Below are positions 16,088 to 23,692 of a DNA stretch of 64,000 nt, piece after piece. How positions within the stretch are numbered: position 1 is the first letter of the stretch; the number at the start of each line of letters is the position of its first letter. A program made the translations under genes and the position numbers. Origin of the DNA: Ruminococcaceae bacterium OttesenSCG-928-A16 (GTDB taxonomy: Bacteria > Bacillota > Clostridia > Oscillospirales > Ruminococcaceae); NCBI GenBank assembly GCA_030267215.1, contig JAJDJP010000001.1, forward strand, positions 124,001-188,000, in the 5' to 3' direction. Below the pieces are notes generated by a model. The model was given only the letters and a program-made list of their open reading frames with translations. It was not told the DNA's origin and ran no database searches.

Positions 16088-17344
16088 GTGAAAAAAGCAA
16101 TGCGGCTTGTTGCGGCTTGTTTGCTGGTTATATTTATGTTCACGGCGTGCGGTCCCTCCTCGGTGTCTACGGGTTCCACGGTGCCGCCCTCGGGCATTGT
16201 GCCGGGGCCTGGCCAAAGCAGCGATGCTAAAATTGCGCTAATTGATATTGACGGCCAACAAGAAACCGGCCTTGGCCAAGCGGTGTGGAGCGCCATAACC
16301 CGTTTTGCCGGCGAAAAGGGGCTTGGCTGCAATATTTACACCGCCACCAAAGATGATTTTACCCCCACGCTGGAGCTTGCCAAAAAAAGTGGTGCCGAAG
16401 TGGTGGTAATGCTGGGCGATGAGCTGGGTGAATTGATGGAAAAAGCCCAGCGGGAATATCCGGATTTATATTTTTTGCTTTTAAACACTACCCAGCCGTG
16501 GCAGCTGCTAAAAAATGGCGTTAGCCAACAATTTTTGGTAGAACAAGCGGGCTGGTTAACCGGCTATATGGCAGTGCAAAATGGTTTGCATAACTTAGGC
16601 GCCATTACCTTTGCAGGGCAGGGCAAGGCCCAGCAACAACGCTATGTTTTGGGCTTTGTTTTAGGGGCCGAGGCCGCGGCCGCAGCGCTTGGCCTGCCGC
16701 AGGCAAGCATAGAAATACGGGTGGCAAACCTGCCACAAGAAGCAACAACGGCCGATGTGCAAGCGCAGATGAAAACCTTTGCCGCCATGGGTGCAAAGGC
16801 AGCCTATATACCTGCCGGCAGTGCCCTTAGCGGGCTAGAGCACATGGCCAAAAAAACAGGGGTAAAACTTTTGCTGGCGGGCACTGCGGCCGAAGATGAA
16901 ACCGTTCTTTTTTCTACACAAAAAAACTTTCAGCCGGTGCTGGAGGAAATTCTCACCCAGTGGCGCGAGGGGCACTTCCCCGCAGGGCAGCAGCTGCAAA
17001 GCGGCCTGGCAGATGGCGCAGTGCGCCCCACAGCAGGCGCACTATGGGCCGAAACCGTTACCCAGCAAACCTACGAGCAAGCCTTTGCCACGTTTGAAAA
17101 AACCAAAGCGGCGGAACAACTGGATACTTTAATTGCCCAGCCCGCCGCCCAAGGCCTATTACCAAACCCCGAAGATTTTGTGCTTACGTTTGTGTGGGTG
17201 GTGCTGCCCCTGCCCGAAGGGGCTGTTAGCCAGCCGGGTAGCCTGCCCCAAAGCACGCCAGAAGCACCTGCCGCCGCAAGCACCAATAACGAAATAAACA
17301 GCGAGGAAAACCTGCCGGTTGAAGCGACATCGCAGGTGGCCTAA
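16088..17344 (+). CDS. Bmp/PnrA-like substrate-binding lipoprotein
   Basis: A lipoprotein of about 418 residues with signal and FTACG lipobox near residues 19-23. The mature domain has the two-lobe basic-membrane-protein pattern: an EQAGWLTGYMAVQNG helix, LGAITFAGQGKAQQQRYVLGFVLGAE, and a later cleft segment. Members of this family bind nucleosides for an ABC importer, which fits the nearby deoD and cdd. The conserved binding residues are only partly recognisable and no permease or ATPase follows, so it may be an orphan receptor. GTG at 16088 is chosen because GAGGGGG lies seven bases upstream; TTG 16082 and ATG 16100 are alternatives. A Pro/Ser/Ala/Glu-rich tail of about 50 residues is unusual for the family. 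Confidence 0.72.
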   Translation: MKKAMRLVAACLLVIFMFTACGPSSVSTGSTVPPSGIVPGPGQSSDAKIALIDIDGQQETGLGQAVWSAITRFAGEKGLGCNIYTATKDDFTPTLELAKKSGAEVVVMLGDELGELMEKAQREYPDLYFLLLNTTQPWQLLKNGVSQQFLVEQAGWLTGYMAVQNGLHNLGAITFAGQGKAQQQRYVLGFVLGAEAAAAALGLPQASIEIRVANLPQEATTADVQAQMKTFAAMGAKAAYIPAGSALSGLEHMAKKTGVKLLLAGTAAEDETVLFSTQKNFQPVLEEILTQWREGHFPAGQQLQSGLADGAVRPTAGALWAETVTQQTYEQAFATFEKTKAAEQLDTLIAQPAAQGLLPNPEDFVLTFVWVVLPLPEGAVSQPGSLPQSTPEAPAAASTNNEINSEENLPVEATSQVA

Positions 17345-17392
17345 TGCGGCCAAAGTACCTTGGCGTGGCTTGCATAAAAATGTATATACCTA

Positions 17393-17438
17393 AAAACCCC
17401 TCTGCTATGCATCGGCAAAGCAGAGGGGTTTTAAATTT
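17393..17438. terminator. Bidirectional terminator between convergent genes
   Basis: AAAACCCCTCTGCT pairs perfectly with AGCAGAGGGGTTTT (17393-17406 and 17419-17432), giving T-runs in both directions. It serves the lipoprotein gene and typA. Confidence 0.9.
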
Positions 17439-19262
17439 TTACGCCTTTTTCCCGCGCGAAGCTTTCATGCGCTGTTCGTGGTTCAAAATCTTTTTACGAA
17501 TGCGCAGGGTGGTTGGGGTTACCTCCACCAGTTCATCCGGTTTAATAAATTCTAAAGATTCTTCAAGGCTCATGCGGGTGATGGGCACCAGCCGCAGGGC
17601 ATCGTCGCTGCCAGAGGCACGCGTATTGCTAAGGTGCTTGGTTTTGCACACGTTTACGGTCATGTCTTCGGCTTTGGGGTTAACACCCACCACCATGCCG
17701 GCATACACTTTTTCGCCGGGGCCGATGAGCAGACGGCCACGCTCTTGTGCGTTATACAGGCCATAAATAACACTTTCGCCGGTTTCGAAGCTAACAAGGC
17801 TGCCGGTAGAGCGCATGGGCAAATCGCCCCGCCACTCGGCATAGCCGTCAAAAATGGTGTTCATAATACCTTCGCCATGGGTGTCGGTTAAAAACTCGCT
17901 GCGGTAGCCAAACAGGCCACGGCTTGGTATGCGAAACTCTACCCGCATACGGCTACCCTGCGGGGCCATTTGCACAAGCTCGCCTTTGCGGCTGCCCAGT
18001 TTTTGCATTACACTGCCCTGGTATTCCAGCGGCACGTCAATTACCACATGTTCCATCGGCTCCATGGTTTTGCCATCTTCCTCGTGCAGCAGCACCTTGG
18101 GGGGCGATACCTGAAACTCGTACCCCTCGCGGCGCATGGTTTCTATTAAAATAGAAAGATGCATTTCGCCACGCCCCATTACCCGGAACGACTCGGAAGA
18201 GGTGGAATCTTCCACCTTCAGCGCCACATCTTTTAATAGTTCTTTATGCAGGCGGTCACGTATCTGGCGGCTAGTAACAAACTTGCCTTCCCGCCCCGCA
18301 AAGGGAGAATCGTTAACAGAAAAGGTCATTTCCACGGTAGGGTCGTTAATTTTTAAAAAGGGCAGCGGCTGCACCAGCGATGGCTCGCACAGGGTGTTGC
18401 CAATGGTAATGTCCTCTAGCCCCGAAAAGGCTACGATGTCGCCGGCCTCTGCCTGCTGAATGGGGGTGCGCCCCACGCCCTCGAAGCTATATAGGGCAGT
18501 AATGCGCCCCTTTTGGGTTAGGGTGGGGTCGTGCCAGTCGCACACGGTCACATCCATGTTGGTTTTTATCACACCGTTTTCTATGCGGCCAATGCCAATG
18601 CGGCCCACATACTCGTTATAGTCCACACTGCTGCACAGCATGGCAAGGGGGGCGTCGGGGTTGCCCTCGGGTGCTTTTACATATTCCACAATGGTTTCAA
18701 ACAGGGGTTGCAGGCTGGTGCCTCGCTCTTCGGGCGAATAGCTGGCGGTGCCTTCGCGGCCAGAACAGAACACCATCGGAGAATCCAGCTGTTCATCGGT
18801 GGCGCCAAGGTCCATCAACAATAGTAAAATTTCGTCAATTACTTCTTTAATGCGGGCGTCGGGGCGGTCTATTTTATTAACCACAATTACCAGCGAAAGG
18901 TTTTGCGCCAAGGCCTTTTGCAGCACAAAACGGGTTTGGGGCATGCAGCCCTCGGCGGCATCTACCAGTAGCACAACCCCGCCAACCATTTTTAATACAC
19001 GCTCCACCTCGCCGCCAAAATCGGCGTGGCCGGGGGTATCGATGATGTTTACCTTAACGCCGTTGTATTGCAGGCTGGCGTTTTTGGCCAAAATGGTAAT
19101 GCCACGTTCCCGTTCAATGTCGCCGCTATCCATCACACGGTCTTCCACCTGCTGGTGGTCTCTAAACGCGCCGCTTTGTTTTAGCATTTCGTCTACAAGG
19201 GTGGTTTTGCCATGGTCTACGTGGGCAATAATAGCAACGTTCCTCAAATCTGTTCTTTCCAT
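17439..19262 (-). CDS. typA: Ribosome-binding GTPase TypA/BipA
   Basis: A translational GTPase acting on the ribosome, linked in other bacteria to ribosome assembly and cold or stress growth. The 607 residues from the ATG at 19262 match the family length. Motifs are G1 AHVDHGKTTL near residue 11, ERERGITI (switch I), DTPGHADFGGEVER (G3), and VVNKIDRPDAR (G4). The BipA C-terminal region contains LLHEEDGKTMEP, EYQGSVMQKLGSRKGEL and VNVCKTKHLSNTRASG. AAGGAAG precedes this ATG. The extra 22 residues of the ORF-track frame lie in the leader, which contains a terminator. Confidence 0.95.
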   Translation of the reverse strand: MERTDLRNVAIIAHVDHGKTTLVDEMLKQSGAFRDHQQVEDRVMDSGDIERERGITILAKNASLQYNGVKVNIIDTPGHADFGGEVERVLKMVGGVVLLVDAAEGCMPQTRFVLQKALAQNLSLVIVVNKIDRPDARIKEVIDEILLLLMDLGATDEQLDSPMVFCSGREGTASYSPEERGTSLQPLFETIVEYVKAPEGNPDAPLAMLCSSVDYNEYVGRIGIGRIENGVIKTNMDVTVCDWHDPTLTQKGRITALYSFEGVGRTPIQQAEAGDIVAFSGLEDITIGNTLCEPSLVQPLPFLKINDPTVEMTFSVNDSPFAGREGKFVTSRQIRDRLHKELLKDVALKVEDSTSSESFRVMGRGEMHLSILIETMRREGYEFQVSPPKVLLHEEDGKTMEPMEHVVIDVPLEYQGSVMQKLGSRKGELVQMAPQGSRMRVEFRIPSRGLFGYRSEFLTDTHGEGIMNTIFDGYAEWRGDLPMRSTGSLVSFETGESVIYGLYNAQERGRLLIGPGEKVYAGMVVGVNPKAEDMTVNVCKTKHLSNTRASGSDDALRLVPITRMSLEESLEFIKPDELVEVTPTTLRIRKKILNHEQRMKASRGKKA

Positions 19263-19312
19263 ACAGCTTCCTTTCCATACTTTGGGCGCAATAGGGCTAT
19301 ATATTTTTACCC

Positions 19313-19339
19313 AAAAAATGCGGCGCATGCGCGCCGCAT
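19313..19339 (-). terminator. Intrinsic terminator inside the typA leader (candidate attenuator)
   Basis: On the minus strand a perfect 9-bp stem ATGCGGCGC/GCGCCGCAT with a 4-nt loop is followed by six T residues. It lies between the typA promoter (19377-19405) and the typA start. No minus-strand gene ends upstream of it, so it most likely modulates typA itself. Confidence 0.75.
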
Positions 19340-19376
19340 ATCAACAACTAAATATACGCAACCAATAACCTTTGTA

Positions 19377-19405
19377 ATTTTAACACTTTGGGGGCATAAG
19401 GTCAA
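19377..19405 (-). promoter_or_regulatory. Sigma-A promoter of typA
   Basis: On the minus strand TTGACC (19400-19405), a 17-nt spacer and TAAAAT (19377-19382). Predicted transcription starts near 19370, giving a leader of about 108 nt. Confidence 0.75.
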
Positions 19406-19648
19406 TATTTTTGTGTATTAAGCCACAAAACCAATCTTAAAAACTTCTTGCCGTTCTCAATAAAGCGAAGAATCTATCTTTTGAAATTGATAATTACGTG
19501 ATTTTTCTCCTTTGTCCCAAAAGTGCCTTTAAAACAATATTGCATGAAGGTGAATGTTCGGCTTCTATTAAATAGGGTTTATTTTTTGCGCAAAATATGC
19601 CAAACGTGCAAAAAACCAAAGTTTACACTAGGGGGAATATCTTCTATA

Positions 19649-19657
19649 TGGTATAAT
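19649..19657 (+). promoter_or_regulatory. Extended -10 of the lipoprotein gene
   Basis: TGGTATAAT lies 45 nt before the start at 19703, with no clear -35. The rest of 19406-19648 is AT-rich with no recognisable gene. Confidence 0.5.
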
Positions 19658-19702
19658 TGGCTTATTAATAAATAGAAAAACAGGCAACAACAAGGGGTAA
19701 GT

Positions 19703-20356
19703 ATGAATAAGAAACACGGTATAGCGCTAGTTTGTTTGGCAACCTTAGTGGCCCTTGCTTTGGCAGCCTGTGGGCCGGCAGCAGGGCAAAGCGGGCCAAG
19801 CAGTGCGGGTTCGTTGCCGGTGCATGTACCATCTGTGGCAAGCTCTTCTGCCAGTGTGGCACAAAGTATATCGGTGCCTGCCGTGTCAACGTTAAGCCCC
19901 AGCGGCATAGTTTATAAAGACCCCTTTAACCCTTATGTGGCGCCCCAGCTGCCACCCGCACCTTATAATAAGGTGAACGATATAGAAAAGCTGTATGGAA
20001 GTTGGTTTTTTTATGCAGACCCTGAAACCGAAGGCTTTGAGCGCCCTGTTTACCAAATACGGGTAGCGGAAGATTATTGTATGGTTAGCGTGGGTATTTT
20101 CGAAACCGATGCAGGTGTTTTTTACTGGGGCGATGATTATATGTTTGAAAATGGAGAGATAACCACCGGCGTAAAGCGCAGTAGCATAGAGAACCCCGGT
20201 ACCATAGTGGAAGAAATAAAAATTATGGCAGAATATAGCGCTAGCGATACCAATACAATAGTGTTTACCGTAACGGCGGTAAACATAAGCCCGGAATTTG
20301 AAGAGGCTTTTACCAATATTTTAGGTAAGAAATTGCCATATACTTTCTATATGTAA
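19703..20356 (+). CDS. Uncharacterised lipoprotein
   Basis: A 217-residue protein with a basic start, hydrophobic signal and LAACG lipobox near residue 23. A Ser/Val/Pro-rich linker runs to about residue 75. The C-terminal domain of about 140 residues is rich in aromatic and beta-type sequence (KLYGSWFFYADPETEGF, IRVAEDYCMVSVGIF, VFYWGDDYMFENGEI), suggesting a lipocalin-like or DUF-type beta fold on the cell surface. No family is recognised. AGGGG precedes the ATG. It has its own promoter and lies 39 nt before the LUD protein, possibly cotranscribed. Confidence 0.7.
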   Translation: MNKKHGIALVCLATLVALALAACGPAAGQSGPSSAGSLPVHVPSVASSSASVAQSISVPAVSTLSPSGIVYKDPFNPYVAPQLPPAPYNKVNDIEKLYGSWFFYADPETEGFERPVYQIRVAEDYCMVSVGIFETDAGVFYWGDDYMFENGEITTGVKRSSIENPGTIVEEIKIMAEYSASDTNTIVFTVTAVNISPEFEEAFTNILGKKLPYTFYM

Positions 20357-20395
20357 CCGGCCATGCACAATTACTAAAAATAGGAGGCACCGATT

Positions 20396-20989
20396 TTGGA
20401 CTACACAACAATACGCGAAAATTTTGAAAAGCACGGCTTTGCCACCCAGCTGTTTGCCACCAAACAACAAGTAAAAGATTATTTTATAAATGCCCTGCAA
20501 AACCGAGCCATTGGTTTTGGTGGCAGCGTAACCCTGCGCGAACTTGGCCTATTTGAAGCATTGAGCGAGCAAAACGCTGTGGCTTGGCATAACAAGGTAA
20601 ACTCGTTTGAAGTACGGCGGCTGGCAAACCATGCGCAGGTGTACATTACCAGCGCCAATGCTGTTAGCCAAACCGGCGAAATAGTGAACATTGATGGAAC
20701 CGGCAACCGTGTTGCTATGACGGCCTTTGGCCCCGAAGTTTGTTACTATGTGGTGGGTAAAAATAAAATTGTGCCCACTTTCGCCGATGCACTACACCGC
20801 TGCAAGCATGTAGCGGCCCCGCTAAACGCCAAACGGCTAAGTGCTAAAACCCCCTGCGCCGTAAAAGGCGATAAATGTTACGATTGCAGCAGCCCCGGCC
20901 GCATTTGCCGCATTACTACGATACTGGACCGCGCGCCTTTTAGCATGAAAAGCGAAATTATTTTTGTGGATGAAGAGCTAGGTTTATAG
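20396..20989 (+). CDS. LUD-domain protein (LutC/YkgG-like)
   Basis: A 197-residue single-domain protein starting at TTG with AGGAGG eight bases upstream. It shows the LUD pattern: an N-terminal helix with ATKQQVKDYF, GFGGSVTLRELGL near residue 40, VYITSANAVSQTGEIVNIDGTGNRV, and VVGKNKIV. A cysteine cluster near the end (KCYDCSSPGRIC) is conserved in one stand-alone Clostridial branch. LutC-type proteins act in lactate utilisation, but no lutA or lutB is nearby, so the function here is open. A strong terminator follows. Confidence 0.8.
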   Translation: MDYTTIRENFEKHGFATQLFATKQQVKDYFINALQNRAIGFGGSVTLRELGLFEALSEQNAVAWHNKVNSFEVRRLANHAQVYITSANAVSQTGEIVNIDGTGNRVAMTAFGPEVCYYVVGKNKIVPTFADALHRCKHVAAPLNAKRLSAKTPCAVKGDKCYDCSSPGRICRITTILDRAPFSMKSEIIFVDEELGL

Positions 20990-20998
20990 CAGTGCTAA

Positions 20999-21048
20999 AC
21001 AGCCCCCCTGTTTATCAAATATGCTAAACAGGGGGGCTGTGTTTTTTT
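20999..21048 (+). terminator. Terminator after the LUD gene
   Basis: A 16-bp stem ACAGCCCCCCTGTTTA/TAAACAGGGGGGCTGT (20999-21014 and 21025-21040) followed by GTTTTTTT. Confidence 0.92.
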
Positions 21049-21108
21049 GGTTTTGGTGGCACCGGCAGGGCGAAGATAACAATTTAATTTTAGAAACGGT
21101 AGTAATGA

Positions 21109-21786
21109 TTAGAGAATAGGATCATCGTGAATATCCAGTGGGTTATGGGCGGTGTTGTTTAAGGATATGCCGCTTAAAATTTGGTCCCAGTGCGGGGTAT
21201 ATCCTTGCCATGGAATCTCCGGTGTTTGAAATATTCTTGCGGCATAAGTATTTTCAATATCCCAGTTTTCCTCTATCAGCCGGGGCGTATCGGTTTCGTT
21301 CAATACCAGTAATGTAAAATCGTTTTTCACCAAAGCTTTTAAGTATTTTTGCAGGTTTTGGGCGTCCTGGTGGCTGGCATGAAACCGCACAAACAAAGTT
21401 CTCTGGCTATCCGATATCCTACTATAAAAACGTTGGATTCTTCTCTGCATTTTTTCTATAAAGGCTGGGTAAACATCAAAAATTTTACTAGGATCATCGT
21501 TTTCCACATAGGGGAAATCGTGTACAGACATACATTCGTAAAGCTCATCGTACACCAAATAGGTATGGCCGTGTTTTTCTTTAACCGTAAGGTTTTCTAA
21601 GGCAAAATAATTTTCAAATTTAGTATCGATGGCTTTTATTAAGCAGGGAACAGATTCCAATACAGTCCAATCAAAAGGGCCCGAAAAGGAGCGCAAGTTG
21701 TGCATTTTTAGCTGTTGGGCAGGTTGGCATGGCGCACCTAGGCTAATGGCGCAATCGTACACTCCTTTTATTTGGCTCAGTTTCAT
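21109..21786 (-). CDS. DUF1796 family protein (putative papain-like cysteine peptidase)
   Basis: A 225-residue soluble protein with the DUF1796 signature near the N-terminus: DCAISLGAPCQPAQQLK with the candidate nucleophilic Cys, followed by LRSFSGPFDW. A His in LFVRFHASHQD and later acidic residues could complete a papain-like site, but activity has not been shown as far as I know. The coding sequence looks richer in A and T than its neighbours and stands alone on the minus strand, which may indicate acquisition. The ATG follows GGGAG with a spacing of eight bases. Confidence 0.75.
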   Translation of the reverse strand: MKLSQIKGVYDCAISLGAPCQPAQQLKMHNLRSFSGPFDWTVLESVPCLIKAIDTKFENYFALENLTVKEKHGHTYLVYDELYECMSVHDFPYVENDDPSKIFDVYPAFIEKMQRRIQRFYSRISDSQRTLFVRFHASHQDAQNLQKYLKALVKNDFTLLVLNETDTPRLIEENWDIENTYAARIFQTPEIPWQGYTPHWDQILSGISLNNTAHNPLDIHDDPIL

Positions 21787-21970
21787 TTTGTTGTCTCCCA
21801 GTTATGGCTTAAACAATTATTTTTTATATGTATATGGTAAAGACCATAATATAAAATCCTATCTGGTTTGTCAATGAATAATAAGGCAATGGCGGCAGTA
21901 TGTAGGGTAGCCCTACGCCCAATTGCACAAGGCAAAGCATAAAAAGCAGAACCACTGCTTTTTATTTTCA

Positions 21971-22013
21971 CTTTACTAATTTACTTGACTAAATTAGTAA
22001 AGTGCGTTATTAT
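21971..22013 (+). promoter_or_regulatory. his operon promoter overlapped by a 13-bp inverted repeat
   Basis: CTTTACTAATTTA (21971-21983) and TAAATTAGTAAAG (21990-22002) are perfect inverted arms around CTTGAC. The -35 TTGACT (21985-21990) sits at their centre, followed by a 17-nt spacer and TATTAT (22008-22013). A repressor bound here would block the promoter. A TrpR-family (YerC/HisR-like) repressor is one possibility. The predicted leader is about 93 nt, too short for a T-box. Confidence 0.8.
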
Positions 22014-22068
22014 AAATTTAACCTGTTTTTGCCTTATTACAGGTAAGCAAAAACACCAAGTAAAACTG

Positions 22069-22084
22069 TGCTACTATAGTAGCA
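22069..22084. promoter_or_regulatory. 16-nt perfect palindrome in the his leader
   Basis: TGCTACTATAGTAGCA is a perfect palindrome 28 nt before the hisZG start. It could be a second operator or a small RNA hairpin. Confidence 0.5.
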
Positions 22085-22111
22085 TACTATGCGGGTTTAA
22101 GGGGGAAACAA

Positions 22112-23692
22112 ATGGGTTTTACATTACCAGCCCTGCGAAGGGAAGAAAAGGTTGCCCTGCAACTGCGGGCGCTGTTTGAGCAAAAAGGCTATGCCCTGTA
22201 CCGCATGGGCAGTTTTGAAGAATATGACCTGTATATGCAAAATAAGCCCTTTTTGGCAGGGGAGGATATCATCACCTTTACTGGGGTGGATGGCCGCCTA
22301 AAAGCGCTGAAACCGGACGTGACGCTCTCGATTGTGAAAAACACCCAAGCGGGCGAGCAGCGCCGGGCCTATTATAACGAAAACGTGTTTCGGCGCAGCC
22401 GCCAAACCGGCGAATATAGAGAAATTAACCAGATTGGGCTGGAATTTATTGGCGGAGATGGCCGCAGCGCCGAAGCCGAAGTGTTGGGGCTTGCGGTGCA
22501 AAGTCTTTCGGTGGTGGGCGAAGGAGCACTGGATCTTTCACACATGGGGTTTATAGAGGCGATGCTGGCCCCCCTTGGCACCGGCCCAAAGCGAGAGTTA
22601 GCCCTGCAAGCCCTGCGGGACAAAAGCGCCCATGGTATGCGGCAGGCGGCAACAGGGTTGCCGGCAAAAACCATTCATAACCTGGTGGCGCTGGGTACCC
22701 TTTCGGGGCCGTTTGTGCAGGCATTGCAGGTGGCAAAAAACCTGGCCCTGGGCGTGCCCGGCGCCGTGCGGGCGTTAGATGAATTGGAAAGCTTGTATGA
22801 AAAATTGGAAAAAGCCATTGCCAAAGAAACACCCCAAGTAGCGGTAAGGCTCGATTTTTCGATACTAAACGATGTGAATTACTATAACGGGTTAATTTTT
22901 CAGGGATATCTGCGCGGGGTGCCCCGGGCAATATTGTCTGGCGGCCGGTACGATAACCTGCTGCACCGGTTTGATAAACCCCAAGGTGCCATGGGTTTTG
23001 CACTGTACCTAGATGAGCTGGAAAGGCCCACCAACGGGCCGGATACAGAAGCGGATTTGGCGGCAAATAACAGGTATTTAAACATTGCCCTGCCCAAGGG
23101 GCGGCTGGGCAACAAGGTGTATAAAATGTTTGAGCAAGCGGGCTGTGCCTGCGGAGGTATTTTGGAAGAAAGCCGAAAACTGGTGTTTGAGGACGAATCC
23201 AACAAGGTGCGGTACTTTTTGGTAAAACCTTCCGACGTAGATATTTATGTAGAGCACGGCGCCGCCGATATTGGCGTGGTGGGCAAGGATGTTTTGCTGG
23301 AAAGCGGGGCCGATGTGCTGGAACTGCTGGATTTACAACTGGGGAAATGCCGCATAGCCGTAGCGGGGCGGGTTGGCTTTGCCGAAGACCCAGCCCTGCC
23401 GCTGCGGGTAGCTACCAAGTACGAGCAGGTGGCCCGCCGCTATTATGCAGAGCGCAACCGCGAAGTGGAAATTATCAAACTGCATGGCTCAATAGAGCTT
23501 GCGCCACTGCTGGGCTTGTCGGACGTAATTGTGGATATTGTGGAGACCGGCACAACCTTGGTAGAAAACAACCTGGAAGTGCTGGCAGACATTGTGCCGT
23601 CGTCGGCACGGCTTATAGCAAACCGTGCGGCGTGGCGCTTTAAAGGCGCTACCATACAGGCGCTGGCAGAAAGGCTGGGTGAACAGTTGTGA
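22112..23692 (+). CDS. hisZG: HisZ-HisG fusion: ATP phosphoribosyltransferase with its regulatory subunit
   Basis: One 526-residue chain combining the two subunits of short-form ATP phosphoribosyltransferase, the first step of histidine synthesis (ATP + PRPP). Residues of about 1-306 are HisZ, a histidyl-tRNA-synthetase-like regulator: FEEYDLYM, LKPDVTLSIVKNT, and LDFSILNDVNYYNG...LSGGRYDNLL. A short linker follows (about 307-323). Residues 324-526 are a short-type HisG: NIALPKGRLG, GAADIGVVGKD, and the PRPP loop DIVETGTTLVEN. These two are normally separate genes. No stop, start or ribosome binding site occurs at the join. GGGGG precedes the ATG. It overlaps hisD by 4 nt. Confidence 0.92.
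   Translation: MGFTLPALRREEKVALQLRALFEQKGYALYRMGSFEEYDLYMQNKPFLAGEDIITFTGVDGRLKALKPDVTLSIVKNTQAGEQRRAYYNENVFRRSRQTGEYREINQIGLEFIGGDGRSAEAEVLGLAVQSLSVVGEGALDLSHMGFIEAMLAPLGTGPKRELALQALRDKSAHGMRQAATGLPAKTIHNLVALGTLSGPFVQALQVAKNLALGVPGAVRALDELESLYEKLEKAIAKETPQVAVRLDFSILNDVNYYNGLIFQGYLRGVPRAILSGGRYDNLLHRFDKPQGAMGFALYLDELERPTNGPDTEADLAANNRYLNIALPKGRLGNKVYKMFEQAGCACGGILEESRKLVFEDESNKVRYFLVKPSDVDIYVEHGAADIGVVGKDVLLESGADVLELLDLQLGKCRIAVAGRVGFAEDPALPLRVATKYEQVARRYYAERNREVEIIKLHGSIELAPLLGLSDVIVDIVETGTTLVENNLEVLADIVPSSARLIANRAAWRFKGATIQALAERLGEQL

Noticed and set aside
16605-16796. Short antisense ORFs across the Bmp-type lipoprotein
   Set aside because: They mirror codon periodicity of the sense gene and have no start signals.
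22014-22111. T-box or histidine leader peptide in the his operon leader
   Set aside because: The leader is about 93 nt, has no T-box consensus, no terminator and no His-rich short ORF.
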